Part shown: positions 41,001-50,793 of the stretch, piece by piece
Numbering within the stretch: position 1 is the first letter of the stretch
Layout: each line of letters starts with the position of its first letter
Source: Halorarum halophilum
GTDB taxonomy: Archaea; Halobacteriota; Halobacteria; Halobacteriales; Haloferacaceae
DNA: 64,000 nt
Direction of reading: 5' to 3'
NCBI RefSeq assembly: GCF_013401515.1
Contig: NZ_CP058529.1
Location: 2,294,001 to 2,358,000, forward strand
Notes under the pieces: model-generated
What the model saw: only the letters and a program-made list of their open reading frames with translations
Databases searched by the model: none
What the model was told of the DNA's origin: nothing
Made by a program: the position numbers and the translations under genes

Positions 41001-41214
41001 TTCCGCCTCGCCCGAACTCTCCATCCTCATCGCACCATTCCACCACCCTCACTGCACCATTCTACCCTCGCGAACGTTCAATCAGGCCCCGCGATTCCAC
41101 CGTTCACCATCGGGGGTAGCTCGCCGAACTGAGCGGCCTCCGGCGGCCGTGCGGCCGTTCGTTCGGGGCGCGAACCGCGGGTATTTTGAGGGGGTCAACC
41201 GTAGCGGGTCGTAT

Positions 41215-41958
41215 ATGTTCAAGGCCATCGTGAGCGCGTCGACCCTCCGGGACGCGCTCGATTCGGTGAGCGTGCTGGTCGACGAGTGCAAGATCCGGCT
41301 GAACGAGGACGAGCTCGCGATCCGGGCCGTGGACCCCGCGAACGTGGGGATGGTCGACCTGTCGCTCGAAGCCGCCGCGTTCGAGTCCTACGAGGCCGAC
41401 GGCGGCGTCATCGGCGTGAACCTCAACCGGCTCGAGGACATCGCCGGCATGGCCAGCTCCGGGGACCTCGTCCACCTCGAACTCGACGAGGAGACCCGCA
41501 AGCTCCACATCGAGATGGAGGGGCTCAGCTACACGCTCGCTCTCATCGACCCGGACTCCATCCGCCAGGAGCCGGACATCCCCGACCTCGATCTGGCCGC
41601 CGAGATCGTCCTGGAGGGCGCCCAGCTTGACCGCGGTATCAAGGCCGCCGACATGGTGAGCGACCACATCCGCCTCCGCGTCGACGAGGCCGACGAGGCG
41701 TTCATCATCGAGGCCGAGGGCGACACCGACGACGTCGACCTGCGGCTCCCCCGCGAGGACCTCATCGACCTCCAGGCCGGCCCAGCCGACTCGCTGTTCT
41801 CGCTCGACTACCTGAAGGACATGAACAAGGCCATTCCGTCGGACGCGGAGGTCCGCATCGAACTCGGCGAGGAGTTCCCCGTGAAGCTCCACTACGAGTT
41901 CGCCGAGGGCATGGGCCACACCACGTTCATGCTCGCACCGCGCATCCAGAGCGACTGA
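41215..41958 (+). CDS. pcn: DNA polymerase sliding clamp PCNA, 247 aa
   Basis: ATG at 41215 ([20 protein letters not shown]); GTATTTTGAG at 41181-41190 is the TATA box. Signature parts include [18 protein letters not shown] and the C-terminal MLAPRIQSD. The trimeric ring tethers polymerases and other replication proteins to DNA. The length is normal for archaeal PCNA. The element's right end is 265 bp upstream. Confidence 0.97.
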   Translation: MFKAIVSASTLRDALDSVSVLVDECKIRLNEDELAIRAVDPANVGMVDLSLEAAAFESYEADGGVIGVNLNRLEDIAGMASSGDLVHLELDEETRKLHIEMEGLSYTLALIDPDSIRQEPDIPDLDLAAEIVLEGAQLDRGIKAADMVSDHIRLRVDEADEAFIIEAEGDTDDVDLRLPREDLIDLQAGPADSLFSLDYLKDMNKAIPSDAEVRIELGEEFPVKLHYEFAEGMGHTTFMLAPRIQSD

Positions 41959-42044
41959 ACCGGATCAACCGCGCCCGCGCTCCCCGGTCCGACCGTCGTC
42001 CCGGCGCTCACCACACTTTTGGCCGTTCGGCGCCCCCTCTCCGC

Positions 42045-42662
42045 ATGAGCGACGTCGCCGTCTGGTTCGACCTCGACGGGACCCTCCTCGCGTTCGACGA
42101 CTACGGCGCGGTCGTCGAGCACGCCTGCGTCGAGATGGGCATCGACCCGACCGACGCGTTCCTGGAGGCGTACTACGATCGGTTCTTCGACGCGTTCCGG
42201 AACTACCACCCGGACCCGTTCCGCGCCGGCGTCGAGCGCGCCGTGATGGCCACGGGGTCCTACGTGGACGCGGTCGCGTTCGTCGACACCATCCGGGAAG
42301 CCGAGTTCGACGCGGCAAAGGTACCCGAGGCGGTCCACGACGCGCTCGCCGAACTCGAGGCGGCGGACGGCGTCGCGCTCGGCGTCCTGACGAACGGGCT
42401 CGAGGAGTGGCAGCGCGGGAAACTGGAGGCCAACGAGCTGCTGGGGTACTTCGACGCGACCCTGACGAGCTACGAGGTCGGCCGGCACAAGCCCGCCCCG
42501 GAGGTGTTCGCCAGGGCCGAGAAGCTCCTCCCGGCCGACGAGCACGTGATGGTCGGCGACGACGACGAGGCGGACGTAGCGGGGGCTCGCGAACGCGGCT
42601 GGCGGGCGATTCACGTCGACGGCCCGGAGTCGGTGGGGGATGCCGTGGCCAGGATTCGGTAG
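42045..42662 (+). CDS. HAD-superfamily hydrolase, 205 aa
   Basis: Motif I WFDLDGTLLAFDD (residues 6-18) with nucleophile and acid Asp; motif II VLTNG near 118; Lys in GRHKPAPEVF near 145; motif IV MVGDDDEADVAGA near 168. All four HAD motifs are present with a helical C1 cap between residues 20 and 90. Probably a phosphatase of the phosphoglycolate phosphatase-like group; substrate not inferable. It follows pcn after an 86-bp gap. Confidence 0.9.
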   Translation: MSDVAVWFDLDGTLLAFDDYGAVVEHACVEMGIDPTDAFLEAYYDRFFDAFRNYHPDPFRAGVERAVMATGSYVDAVAFVDTIREAEFDAAKVPEAVHDALAELEAADGVALGVLTNGLEEWQRGKLEANELLGYFDATLTSYEVGRHKPAPEVFARAEKLLPADEHVMVGDDDEADVAGARERGWRAIHVDGPESVGDAVARIR

Positions 42663-42770
42663 AACCCCGGCCCGCGCCGAACCGACAGCAGCAGAGGTCT
42701 GCCTCGAGCGCGCCGTTTTCACGGGTGGTCGACCTGAAAGCATTTACAATCCGATCGGGATGACGCCGAC

Positions 42771-43388
42771 GTGAAGCCCCGTCTCGCCCTCGGACTCGCC
42801 CTCCTCGTCGCAGTTCCGCTCGTGGGGAACTCGGCCCTGCTCGCGCTTCCGGCCGACCCGCCGGCGCACCGGCACTCCATCGAACCGATCGAGGAGAGCG
42901 ACGTTCCCTCGGAGGCCGAGATTCACCAGTACGACGACCTCTCACCCGAGGCTCGGCACGTGATCGACGCCGCGCTCGCATCCTCGGACGGACACACCAC
43001 AGTTACCGGCGAGGCAAACCGTCCGCCCGAGTTCCACTACAGCGATTACGCACAGTACGGGTCGGGGATGTACGTCATCGAGAAGGGCGGCACCTACTAC
43101 GAACTGACGACGTACGCCGGGACGTCCATCGACGTGCGCCCGATACAGCGCGGACTGTTCGTAGCGCTCGGTTTCGCCGTTGTGTTCGTCGGAGTGGCGG
43201 GCTATCGTGCCGGCATGGGGTACGTGCCGGTTGTCGTTGCCGTCGCGGCCGCACTCCCGCTTCTGCCCGTCCTCGCGGGGCTGTATCGGTCGACCGATGC
43301 CGCGGTGTTGCTGGGGACGCTAGGGGCACTCGGTGTGTGTCTCGTTGGAGGTCTCCTCCTCGCCTGGACGTGGGTTCACGGACAGTGA
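42771..43388 (+). CDS. Haloarchaeal membrane protein with extracytoplasmic domain, 205 aa
   Basis: GTG at 42771 with CATTTACAAT about 32 bp upstream. An N-terminal hydrophobic segment (about 4-25) precedes a soluble region with IHQYDDLSPEARHVIDAALA and QYGSGMYVIEKGGTYYELTTY, and three membrane segments at the C-terminus (about 125-200). This recurring haloarchaeal layout has no known function. Confidence 0.7.
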   Translation: MKPRLALGLALLVAVPLVGNSALLALPADPPAHRHSIEPIEESDVPSEAEIHQYDDLSPEARHVIDAALASSDGHTTVTGEANRPPEFHYSDYAQYGSGMYVIEKGGTYYELTTYAGTSIDVRPIQRGLFVALGFAVVFVGVAGYRAGMGYVPVVVAVAAALPLLPVLAGLYRSTDAAVLLGTLGALGVCLVGGLLLAWTWVHGQ

Positions 43389-43418
43389 CTCGGTTCCGTA
43401 TCGAGACCAGCGAGAGCG

Positions 43419-44735
43419 TCACCGCCGCAACAGCAGCAACGCCGGCACCAGCACCACCGCACCCGCGACGAACGGCGACCAGTAGGCCGCGACGTAGGCG
43501 GCGGCCGCGACCGGCGGCCCGACCGTCCGTCCGAGACTCCCGGCGCCCTGCGTGACGCCGAAGGCGGCGCCCTGGGTCTCCTCGCTCGCCCCCCGCGAGA
43601 CGAGCGTCGACAGTGAGACCGTGATCGCGCCGTTGCCGAAGGAGAGCAGCGCGCCGTCCACGAGCAGGGCCAGCAGCGGGCCGTCGAGCCACGCCGGCCC
43701 GCCGAACGACGGGAGCAGGCTCCCCACCTGCGGGGTGAACGGCAGCAGCGCCAGCGCCAGCGCGAGCGAGACGCCGCCGGCGAGCGCGAGCGGGGCCGCG
43801 CCGAGTCGACGCTCCAGTCTCCCGACGAGCACGCCCTGGTTCACCGTGCCGATCACGCCGATGTACGTGAGGAAGAGCGCGGCCTCCGTCGCGCCGTAGC
43901 CGTAGAAGTCCGCCGCGAACGGGATGAACATCACCTGGATGCCGGCGAACGAGACCGACGCGAGGAAGAAGGCGATCACGAGCGGTCGAAGCGTCGCATC
44001 CGCCAGCGCGGCCCGGAACGACTCGACGAGCGAGATTCGGGGGGTGGGTCGACGCTCCCGCGTCGGCTCCTTCAGGACGAGCGCGGCGGCGACGAGCGCG
44101 AGCAGCGACATGCCGGCGGCGACGAAACTGGGCAGGGAGAATCGGGTCGTCGGGACGAACGCCGGGAGGACGCCGTCGGCGGCGGCGACGACCCCGTCGC
44201 TCGCGGCGAGGCCGCCGATGGCCGGACCGAAGACGAACCCGAGCGCGAACGCCGCGCCGACGAGGCCGAGCGCGCCCGCGCGGCGGTCCTCCGGCGTCAC
44301 GTCGGCGACGTACGCCTGCGCGGCGGCGATGTTCCCGCCGGCCGCGCCAGCGAGCAGACGGGAGGCGAACAGCGTGGCGACGGCCGCTGCGGTGCCGGCG
44401 AGGCTCCCCACCTCGGCGGCGAGTCCGAACACGGTCCAGGCGACCGCCGCGGCGGCGACCGAGCCCATGATGACCGGCCGGCGGCCGTACTGGTCGGAGA
44501 GACGACCCAGCGTGGGGGCAGCGAGGAACTGCGCGAGGGAGTACGAGGCGGCGAGCAGCCCGATAAACAGGTCGCTGACGCCGAGCGAGCGGACGTAGAA
44601 CGGGAGGACGGGGATGACGACACCGAAGCCGAGCAGGTCGAGGAAGACGACGCCGACGACGACGGCGACCGCGCGCCGGGACCCTGCCGGCGGCGACTCC
44701 GTGTCACCGACGGAGGCCGAGCGCGTGAGCGACAC
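43419..44735 (-). CDS. Major facilitator superfamily transporter, 438 aa
   Basis: About 12 membrane segments; GRLSDQYGRRPVI near residue 75 is MFS motif A and the central loop separates two six-helix halves. The N-terminal half (LLGFGVVIPVLPFYVRSLG) looks like the drug:proton antiporter (TetA/MdtG-like) group. Substrate unknown. It is convergent with the DUF-type membrane gene before it. Confidence 0.88.
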   Translation of the reverse strand: MSLTRSASVGDTESPPAGSRRAVAVVVGVVFLDLLGFGVVIPVLPFYVRSLGVSDLFIGLLAASYSLAQFLAAPTLGRLSDQYGRRPVIMGSVAAAAVAWTVFGLAAEVGSLAGTAAAVATLFASRLLAGAAGGNIAAAQAYVADVTPEDRRAGALGLVGAAFALGFVFGPAIGGLAASDGVVAAADGVLPAFVPTTRFSLPSFVAAGMSLLALVAAALVLKEPTRERRPTPRISLVESFRAALADATLRPLVIAFFLASVSFAGIQVMFIPFAADFYGYGATEAALFLTYIGVIGTVNQGVLVGRLERRLGAAPLALAGGVSLALALALLPFTPQVGSLLPSFGGPAWLDGPLLALLVDGALLSFGNGAITVSLSTLVSRGASEETQGAAFGVTQGAGSLGRTVGPPVAAAAYVAAYWSPFVAGAVVLVPALLLLRR

Positions 44736-44777
44736 GTCGCCGGGTTCGGCGGCCGGGGGCTTAGCCTTGTGCCAGTC

Positions 44778-45368
44778 TCAGCCCCTGTGGGCCTCGATGA
44801 CCCGCTTCGCGGCCCGGGCCTTCTCCTTCCAGCCGTAGCCGGCCTCGTACACGTGACGCTTCTTGTCCACCAACGCGCCGGGGGAGGCCTCCTCGAAGCC
44901 GCCGCGGGCCCAGGTTCCCGACTCCTCCAGCCACTCGATGGTGTGCTGGCGGGTCTCCTCCCAGGAGAGCCCGACCATCTCGTACCAGGCGATCATCGCG
45001 AACACGGCGTTGTCGTGGGCGCCGGGGTAGCTCCCCTGGCGGTAGATGGTCGCCATCGGCTCGGTCGTCGGCTCGGACACCTCCTCGCGGTACTCCTCGG
45101 CGGTGAGCAGCCGGAGGCCCGCGTCGGTCTCCTGCACCCGGCCCTCGCGGACGAGCAGGTCGAGCGCGGCGTTGTGGAGCCGCCCCCACTCGCCGTGGAC
45201 GGCGTGGCGGAGGGCGTCCTCGGTGATCGTCTCCCGGACGAGCACCGCGAGCAGGTCGGTGTACGCCTTCTCGACGCGGTTCCAGGCGGTCCCCTCGAAG
45301 TCGCAGGCGGCGTCGTGCAGGCTGTTGCTGGTGCGACAGCCCGGACAGGGGTACGCGAACCGCGGCAT
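44778..45368 (-). CDS. Haloarchaeal conserved protein with N-terminal zinc knuckle, 196 aa
   Basis: Starts MPRFAYPCPGCRTSNSLHDAACDFEG, where C-x2-C plus a later Cys could bind zinc. The remaining sequence is helical, with EKAYTDLLAVLV and a conserved-looking YEAGYGWKEKARAAKRVIE at the end. It looks like a conserved haloarchaeal protein, not recognised functionally. Upstream is the 519-bp repeat-bearing gap. Confidence 0.75.
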   Translation of the reverse strand: MPRFAYPCPGCRTSNSLHDAACDFEGTAWNRVEKAYTDLLAVLVRETITEDALRHAVHGEWGRLHNAALDLLVREGRVQETDAGLRLLTAEEYREEVSEPTTEPMATIYRQGSYPGAHDNAVFAMIAWYEMVGLSWEETRQHTIEWLEESGTWARGGFEEASPGALVDKKRHVYEAGYGWKEKARAAKRVIEAHRG

Positions 45369-45609
45369 GGTCGACGTTGGTGTCCGTGTTCACACTGGGT
45401 CTTAGGTTTCGTGGTTCCGGCGGGGAGGTGGTGGTCGGTGTCGGGTGGCGTGCTTCGCGGAGTAGTAGTCGAGATATCGCGTCGGCGCGTTCGCCAGCGA
45501 CGTGGAGACCGCCGCATCCCGCCAACCGTCGGGCGGCAACCGCTCCTGCGGACTACCGACGGCGTGCACGTTCGGTAGTCGGGTCGCATCGCTCGGCTGA
45601 ACCCCCGGC

Positions 45610-45794
45610 GGGTGGGAATGGAAGGGGCCGCGACTCTCGGCGAGCCCCGAGGCCTCAAGCACCACAGCCGAGGGAGCGGAGTCGTGCGAGACGGCGAAGC
45701 CGTCTCGTGATGACGAGGGAGCTTCGCTCCCTCGAACCACGACCGAGGCGAGGAGCACAGAGTGGCTCGCGGGAGCCGAGAGTCGCGGGGGCTT
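45610..45794. repeat. Dispersed intergenic repeat, copy B, with two perfect hairpins
   Basis: Within the non-coding gap 45369-45887. Outer modules GTGGGAATGGAAGGGGCCGC (from 45612) and CGAGAGTCGCGGGGGCTT (to 45794) correspond to those of 1963-2136 in the same order. Inside are perfect inverted repeats with 9-bp arms: CGAGACGGC/GCCGTCTCG at 45687-45707 and CGAGGGAGC/GCTCCCTCG at 45714-45734, each with a 3-nt loop. The hairpin sequences differ from copy A. Confidence 0.6.
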
Positions 45795-45887
45795 CCGTGG
45801 TCGTCATTACGGGAGCAGTCGTCGCTATCCAATCGAACACAGCAGCGAAGAGCTCGAAACGAATCCCCGTAACGACAGCAGCGTCAC

Positions 45888-47279
45888 CTAATCGCCGAAC
45901 GGGCCCATCCCGCCCATCCCGCCGCCGCCACCGCCGCCCTGGTTCTGCATCTTCTTCATCATCCGCTGCATGTCGCCGTCGCCCATCCCGGCGAACTGCT
46001 CCATCGTCCGCTTCATCATCCGGTGCTGCTCCAGCAGTTCCTCGAGTCGCTCCGCGGGCACGCCCGACCCGTGGGCGATGCGGCGCTGGCGCTCCGCGCC
46101 GATGACGCTCGGGTCCTCCAGTTCCGCCTCGGTCATCGAATCCATCAGGATGTCGAAGCTCCGCATCCGGTCCTGGGTCACGTCCATCGCGTCGTCCGGG
46201 AGCTGGTCCATGATGCCGCCGCCGAGGCCCGGGATCATGTCCATCACCTGGTCGAGCGGGCCCATCCGGTCCATCGCGCGCATCTGGTTGCGCATGTCCT
46301 TCAGGGTGAACTCGCCCTCCATCATGTCCTCGGGGTCCCAGTCGTCCTCCTCCTGGGTCTCCTCCATCGCGCGCTCGACACGCTCGGAGAGCTGTTTCAG
46401 GTCGCCCATCCCGAGCAGCCGCGAGATGAAGCCGTTCGGCTCGAAGCGCTCGATGTCCTGGACCGTCTCGCCGGTGCCGAGGAAGGCGATGGACGAGCCA
46501 GTCTCGTTGACCGCGGTCAGCGCGCCACCACCCTTCGCCGTCCCGTCGAGCTTGGTGATGACGACGCCGTCGATGCCGATGGACTCCTCGAACCGCTGGG
46601 CCTGGTCCTTCGCGCCCTGGCCGATCGCCGCGTCGAGCACGAGCAGCGAGCGGTCAGGGTCGACGACCGAGTCGATCTCCTCGATCTCGGCGATGAGGTC
46701 GTCCTCGAGCGCGTGGCGGCCGGCGGTGTCGACGATGTGCACCTCGGCGTCCGAGGTGGCCTCGAGCCCATCGCGGGCGATCTGCACGGGGTCGTCCGCG
46801 TCGGGGTCGCCGTAGAACTGCACCTCGGCGTCCTCGGTCATCTGCTTGGCCTGGTCGTACGCGCCGGGCCGGAAGGTGTCGGTCTGGATGACCGCGGGGC
46901 GGAGCCCCTTCTTCGAGAACCACCAGGCCATCTTCGCGGCGGAGGTCGTCTTCCCCGACCCCTGGAGGCCGGCGAGCAGGATGGTCTGCTCCTGCAGCGG
47001 GAGCTCCGTGGACTCGCCGATGAGCCCGACCATCTCCTCGTAGACGATCTTGAGGACGTGGTCGCGCGCGGTCGTCCCGCCCGGCGGCTCCTCCTCCAGC
47101 GCCCGGGTCTCGATGCTGTCCGACAGCTCCATCACGAGGCCCACGTCGACGTCGGCCGAGAGGAGCGAGCGCTGGATCTCCCGGACAACCTCCTCGACGT
47201 CGGCTTCGTCGAGCCGGGACTTCCCGCGGAGGGTGTCCATCGTGTCCCGCAGGGAACTCCCGAGGTCGTCGAGTACCAT
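45888..47279 (-). CDS. srp54: Signal recognition particle protein SRP54 (Ffh), 463 aa
   Basis: ATG at 47279 ([20 protein letters not shown]). N domain (1-90), G domain with P-loop [13 protein letters not shown] near 107, DTAGRHALE near 190 and [11 protein letters not shown] near 248, then the Met-rich M domain (about 300-440) that binds signal sequences and 7S RNA, ending in a Gly/Met tail. It targets membrane and secreted proteins to the membrane during translation. Confidence 0.97.
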   Translation of the reverse strand: MVLDDLGSSLRDTMDTLRGKSRLDEADVEEVVREIQRSLLSADVDVGLVMELSDSIETRALEEEPPGGTTARDHVLKIVYEEMVGLIGESTELPLQEQTILLAGLQGSGKTTSAAKMAWWFSKKGLRPAVIQTDTFRPGAYDQAKQMTEDAEVQFYGDPDADDPVQIARDGLEATSDAEVHIVDTAGRHALEDDLIAEIEEIDSVVDPDRSLLVLDAAIGQGAKDQAQRFEESIGIDGVVITKLDGTAKGGGALTAVNETGSSIAFLGTGETVQDIERFEPNGFISRLLGMGDLKQLSERVERAMEETQEEDDWDPEDMMEGEFTLKDMRNQMRAMDRMGPLDQVMDMIPGLGGGIMDQLPDDAMDVTQDRMRSFDILMDSMTEAELEDPSVIGAERQRRIAHGSGVPAERLEELLEQHRMMKRTMEQFAGMGDGDMQRMMKKMQNQGGGGGGGMGGMGPFGD

Positions 47280-47391
47280 TTGCCGGACGTAGGCGGTCCG
47301 CGCGGTAAAGGCTTTGTTCGTTGGGCGGCGGCGGTCCGGCGAGAATCCGGACTTCACAACACGTTTGCCAGCTACCCACGGACACAGAACC

Positions 47392-48030
47392 GTGTTCGGC
47401 CTCGACGCCCCCACCGTCGTCGCGTACGTCCTCGCGGCGGGCGCGCTCATCCTCGTCCCCGGCCAGGACACCGTGGTGGTGCTTACCCGCGGGCTCCGCT
47501 CTCCGCGCGTCGGCGTCGCGGCCGCGCTCGGGGTCGCGACGGGCGTCCTCGGGCACGCGACCGCGGCGGCGCTCGGCCTGGCCGCGCTGTTCCGCGCGGT
47601 TCCGGCGCTCGCCCGCGCCGTCGCGCTCCTCGGCGCGGCCTACCTCTGCTACCTCGCGGTCGAGACGCTCCGCGACGACGAGTTCGCCGCGTCGGAGGGA
47701 GCATACGACGACGGCACCCTCGATACCGGTTCGGGCGTCCGCGCGGGCTACCGGCGCGGTTTGCTCACCAACGCCGCGAACCCGAAGGTGGCGCTGTTCT
47801 TCCTCGCGTTCCTCCCCGGCTTCGCCGGGGGTCCGGACGCGACGGGCGCGATGCTCGTGCTCGGCGTCGTGTACGCCGTCCTCGGCGCCCTCTACCTCGG
47901 GGCGGTCGGCGCGCTGGCGGGCCGGGCGGGGCGACTTCTCGACGACCCACGGAAGCGACGCGGCGTTCGCGTGGTGTCGGCCAGCGTGCTGGTGGTGCTG
48001 GCCGGGGTACTCGTCGCGAGCGTGGTGTGA
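47392..48030 (+). CDS. LysE/RhtB-family exporter, 212 aa
   Basis: GTG at 47392 ((M)[25 protein letters not shown]). The [31 protein letters not shown] segment is the LysE/RhtB signature, with six membrane segments overall and [21 protein letters not shown] in the middle. Family members export amino acids or similar small molecules. Divergent from srp54 across about 110 bp. Confidence 0.88.
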   Translation: MFGLDAPTVVAYVLAAGALILVPGQDTVVVLTRGLRSPRVGVAAALGVATGVLGHATAAALGLAALFRAVPALARAVALLGAAYLCYLAVETLRDDEFAASEGAYDDGTLDTGSGVRAGYRRGLLTNAANPKVALFFLAFLPGFAGGPDATGAMLVLGVVYAVLGALYLGAVGALAGRAGRLLDDPRKRRGVRVVSASVLVVLAGVLVASVV

Positions 48031-48121
48031 GCCGGGCATCGGGACGCGCCGGCCGACCGTCGGAAACGGGGCGAGTGGTGGCTGTCGAGGCTATAAGGGA
48101 CAGTGCGTGGTATCGAATGGC

Positions 48122-49228
48122 ATGGATATCACCGACGTCGAGACGGTGCAGGTGCAGGTCGACCTCGACGAGCCCCTGGGGGTGTCGCGCGGTCGCGAGA
48201 CGGACATCCGGAGCGCGGCGTTCGTAGTCGTCGAGACGGACGCGGGGATCACGGGGATCGGCGAGGGGGTCGGCCCCGAACCGTACATCGTCGAGCGCAT
48301 CGTCGAGGGGAAGTACGCCCCCCGGCTGATCGGGGAGGACCCCCTCGACGTCGAGCGCCTGTGGGGTGCGATGCTGACCGACGACCTCTACTGGGACCGG
48401 AAGGGGCAGGGCGTCGCCGCGGCCAGCGGCGTCGACATCGCGCTCTGGGACATCGCCGGGAAGTACCACGAGGAGCCGGTCTACCGGTTGCTCGGTGGCG
48501 ATGCCGACGGAAGTGGTCGGCTCGAAGCGTACGCGAGCGATCTGTTCTGGGACGACCCGGACGTGATGGCCGACCGCGCTGCGGGGTACGTCGACCGGGG
48601 TTTCTCGGCGGTCAAGACCCACCTCGGGCGGGGGGTCGACGCCGACGAGGAACGCGTCGCGGCCATTCGCGACGCCATCGGCGACGCGGCGCTGATGGTC
48701 GACATGAACTGCGGGTACGACCGGGCGGACGCGCTGCGCGTCGGTCGGATGCTCGAGGAGTACGACGTATACTGGTACGAGGAGCCGCTCTCCCCGTACG
48801 ACGTGGACGGGCTGGCGACGCTCCGGGGGAAACTCGACGTGCCGATCGCGACCGGCGAGAACGAGTACACGAAGTGGGGGTTCCGCGAACTGTTCGAGGC
48901 GGACGCGGTCGACTACGCGATGCCCGACACGATGCGGTGCGGGGGAATCACGGAGGAGAAGAAGGTCTGCACGCTCGCGGAGGCCTTCGACGTCGTCTGC
49001 TCGCCGCACTGTTTCACGACGGGGGTCGGCCTCGCGGCGACGATGCACGTGATGGCCGCCTCGCCAGCGACCAAGTGGCTGGAGTTCGACACGACCGACT
49101 TTCCACTGTTCGACGCGCTGTTCACCTCGTCGCTGGCGGTCGAGGACGGCCTGGTCTCGCTCCCCGAGGACCCAGGACTCGGCGTCGAACTCGACGGAAG
49201 CGTCGTCGACGAGTACCGCGTCGAGTGA
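48122..49228 (+). CDS. Enolase-superfamily enzyme, mandelate racemase/muconate cycloisomerase group, 368 aa
   Basis: ATG at 48122. Capping domain residues 1-125; barrel domain with VKTHLG (K-x-H) near 165, metal ligands in VDMNCGY near 197, YEEPLSPYD near 222 and ATGENEY near 245, and the acid/base CSPHCF near 298. Such enzymes abstract a proton alpha to a carboxylate; many haloarchaeal ones are sugar-acid dehydratases. The K-x-H variant and lack of sugar genes nearby leave the substrate open. Confidence 0.85.
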   Translation: MDITDVETVQVQVDLDEPLGVSRGRETDIRSAAFVVVETDAGITGIGEGVGPEPYIVERIVEGKYAPRLIGEDPLDVERLWGAMLTDDLYWDRKGQGVAAASGVDIALWDIAGKYHEEPVYRLLGGDADGSGRLEAYASDLFWDDPDVMADRAAGYVDRGFSAVKTHLGRGVDADEERVAAIRDAIGDAALMVDMNCGYDRADALRVGRMLEEYDVYWYEEPLSPYDVDGLATLRGKLDVPIATGENEYTKWGFRELFEADAVDYAMPDTMRCGGITEEKKVCTLAEAFDVVCSPHCFTTGVGLAATMHVMAASPATKWLEFDTTDFPLFDALFTSSLAVEDGLVSLPEDPGLGVELDGSVVDEYRVE

Positions 49229-49241
49229 CCCACGCCCCCGC

Positions 49242-50258
49242 TCAGATCAGGAAGAACGCCACCGCGGTCCCGATGAACACGACCTTCAGCGCCGTGTTCA
49301 GCGCCACCACCTTCGTGCCGAACTCCGGCCCCCAGACGCCGAACTGGAACGGGATCGACCGCTTGAACGTCGACACCGTGAACGAGACGATCCCGCCGAT
49401 GAGCATCGTCGCCACCGCCTGCTCTGGCGAGAGCGCGTCGCCGACGAGCGGCGCGACCGTCGCGGCGCCCGCGGTGGTGTCGAACGCGAAGATCACGACG
49501 ACCGGGATCGCGGCGGCCGGGAGCCCCGCGACCTCCGCGAGCGGCCCGGCCGCGGCGGACAGGGATTCGACGTCCACTCGCGCGACGAGGACGGTCACGA
49601 GTACGTAGACGACCGCCAGGCGGGGGACGATGCGCCGGAGCGTCGAGATCGAGGAGTCGGCGGCCGCCCGGACGCGATCCCGTGGCGTCGCCGTGCCGCC
49701 GTCGGTCGCCTCGGCTTCGGCCGCTCCAGGTTCGGCCGCCTCGGCGTCGGTCGTCCCCCCTTCGGCGTCCGTCGAACTCGACCCCCCGGACGCCCCCTCC
49801 GACGGGAGCAACAGCGCGCCACCGAGGACGCCCACCAGAGTGATGGCGAGCGCGATGCCCGCGCGGGCGCCGACGTACATCAGCCCTACCTGCAAGCCGA
49901 GGATCGGGATCAGCACCGGGGCGTAGAACGTGAAGACGTGCTGGACGAAGCCGAAGAACGTGTTGATGGTCACGGCCACGAGCGTCGCGCGGTCCGAGAG
50001 CCGGCCGGACTCGCGGAAGTCCGCGAGCATCCCGTAGCCGGCGGTCGTCGAGGCCGCCGTCGTCAGGATGGCCGTCCCCGCCTCGTCCGGGAGGTTCGCC
50101 GGGCCGGTGAGGAACCGGGAGAGGCGAGCGACCCGCTCGACGGCGCCGAACTCCACGGCGAGGTTGGCGAGGAACACCCCGCCGGCGACGAGCGCGGCGA
50201 TGCGCGCGACCCGGAGCAGGGCGTCCGCAAAGAGCGGGAGCAGGCCGACTACGTCCAC
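49242..50258 (-). CDS. Nucleoside-recognition/Gate-domain membrane protein, 338 aa
   Basis: GTG at 50258 is chosen (DVVGLLPLFADALL) because GATTAGTC lies about 27 bp upstream and the earlier residues are non-conserved in look. Two Gate-like halves are separated by an acidic Ala/Glu/Gly-rich linker (about 165-205). Signatures: PANLPDEAGTAILTTAASTTAGYGML near 65 and FAFDTTAGAATVAPL near 270. Family members resemble SpmA/SpmB and nucleoside transporters; role unknown. Confidence 0.78.
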   Translation of the reverse strand: MDVVGLLPLFADALLRVARIAALVAGGVFLANLAVEFGAVERVARLSRFLTGPANLPDEAGTAILTTAASTTAGYGMLADFRESGRLSDRATLVAVTINTFFGFVQHVFTFYAPVLIPILGLQVGLMYVGARAGIALAITLVGVLGGALLLPSEGASGGSSSTDAEGGTTDAEAAEPGAAEAEATDGGTATPRDRVRAAADSSISTLRRIVPRLAVVYVLVTVLVARVDVESLSAAAGPLAEVAGLPAAAIPVVVIFAFDTTAGAATVAPLVGDALSPEQAVATMLIGGIVSFTVSTFKRSIPFQFGVWGPEFGTKVVALNTALKVVFIGTAVAFFLI

Positions 50259-50366
50259 ACCGACCCTCCGCGGCGGCGCGACTAATCGCTGTCCGTTCCG
50301 GTTCGTTTGTGCTCGGTTCGCCTCGCGTCCACGGGTCTCGCCCATCGGCCGACCGTACGGCCGTAG

Positions 50367-50678
50367 CTACAGGGGGTCGACCCGGACGTCGTCGAGGTAG
50401 TGGGTCACGTCCGCCTCCCAGACGACCGAGACACCGACCGCCAGGCGGAGTTCGTTGGGCACCGTGCGCGGGCGCCACTCGAAGGCATACTCCTCCCACC
50501 CGGCGGCGCGGTGGAGCGGTTCGCGCAGGCCGCCGACCGGCGCGCGCGGCGTGTTCGTGGTGTTCCGACCGGGGTCCGGGAAGTCCTCCTCGGCCCCGGC
50601 GACGAGACAGCCCGCCACTTCCGTCGCCGCGGCGACGCCGAGTGCGCCCCGCCGAAGCGCGTCGCGTCTGGTGTGCAC
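50367..50678 (-). CDS. Small Tat lipoprotein-like protein, 103 aa
   Basis: GTG at 50678 gives (M)HTRRDALRRGALGVAAATEVAGC, a twin-arginine signal ending in a lipobox Cys at about residue 22. The mature part is short (about 80 residues), with YAFEWRPRTVPNELRL and HYLDDVRVDPL, probably a beta-rich extracellular domain. Typical haloarchaeal lipoprotein; role unknown. Confidence 0.6.
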   Translation of the reverse strand: MHTRRDALRRGALGVAAATEVAGCLVAGAEEDFPDPGRNTTNTPRAPVGGLREPLHRAAGWEEYAFEWRPRTVPNELRLAVGVSVVWEADVTHYLDDVRVDPL

Positions 50679-50793
50679 GCTCCGGGCGCCGTCGCCGGCC
50701 GGGAAAAGTCCGAGGACGGCGGCATCCCCGCACGGACGGGCTATCCCGCCGCATTCACTCACCTTTTGGCCCGGCGCGCCGACGGGTCGGCCG

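Noticed and set aside
41104-41919. 271-codon minus-strand frame over pcn
   Set aside because: Shadow of pcn, no family pattern and no promoter.
46023-48227. 734-codon plus-strand open frame over srp54
   Set aside because: Antisense to srp54, low-complexity Leu/Arg/Val composition, no motif; shadow of the real gene.
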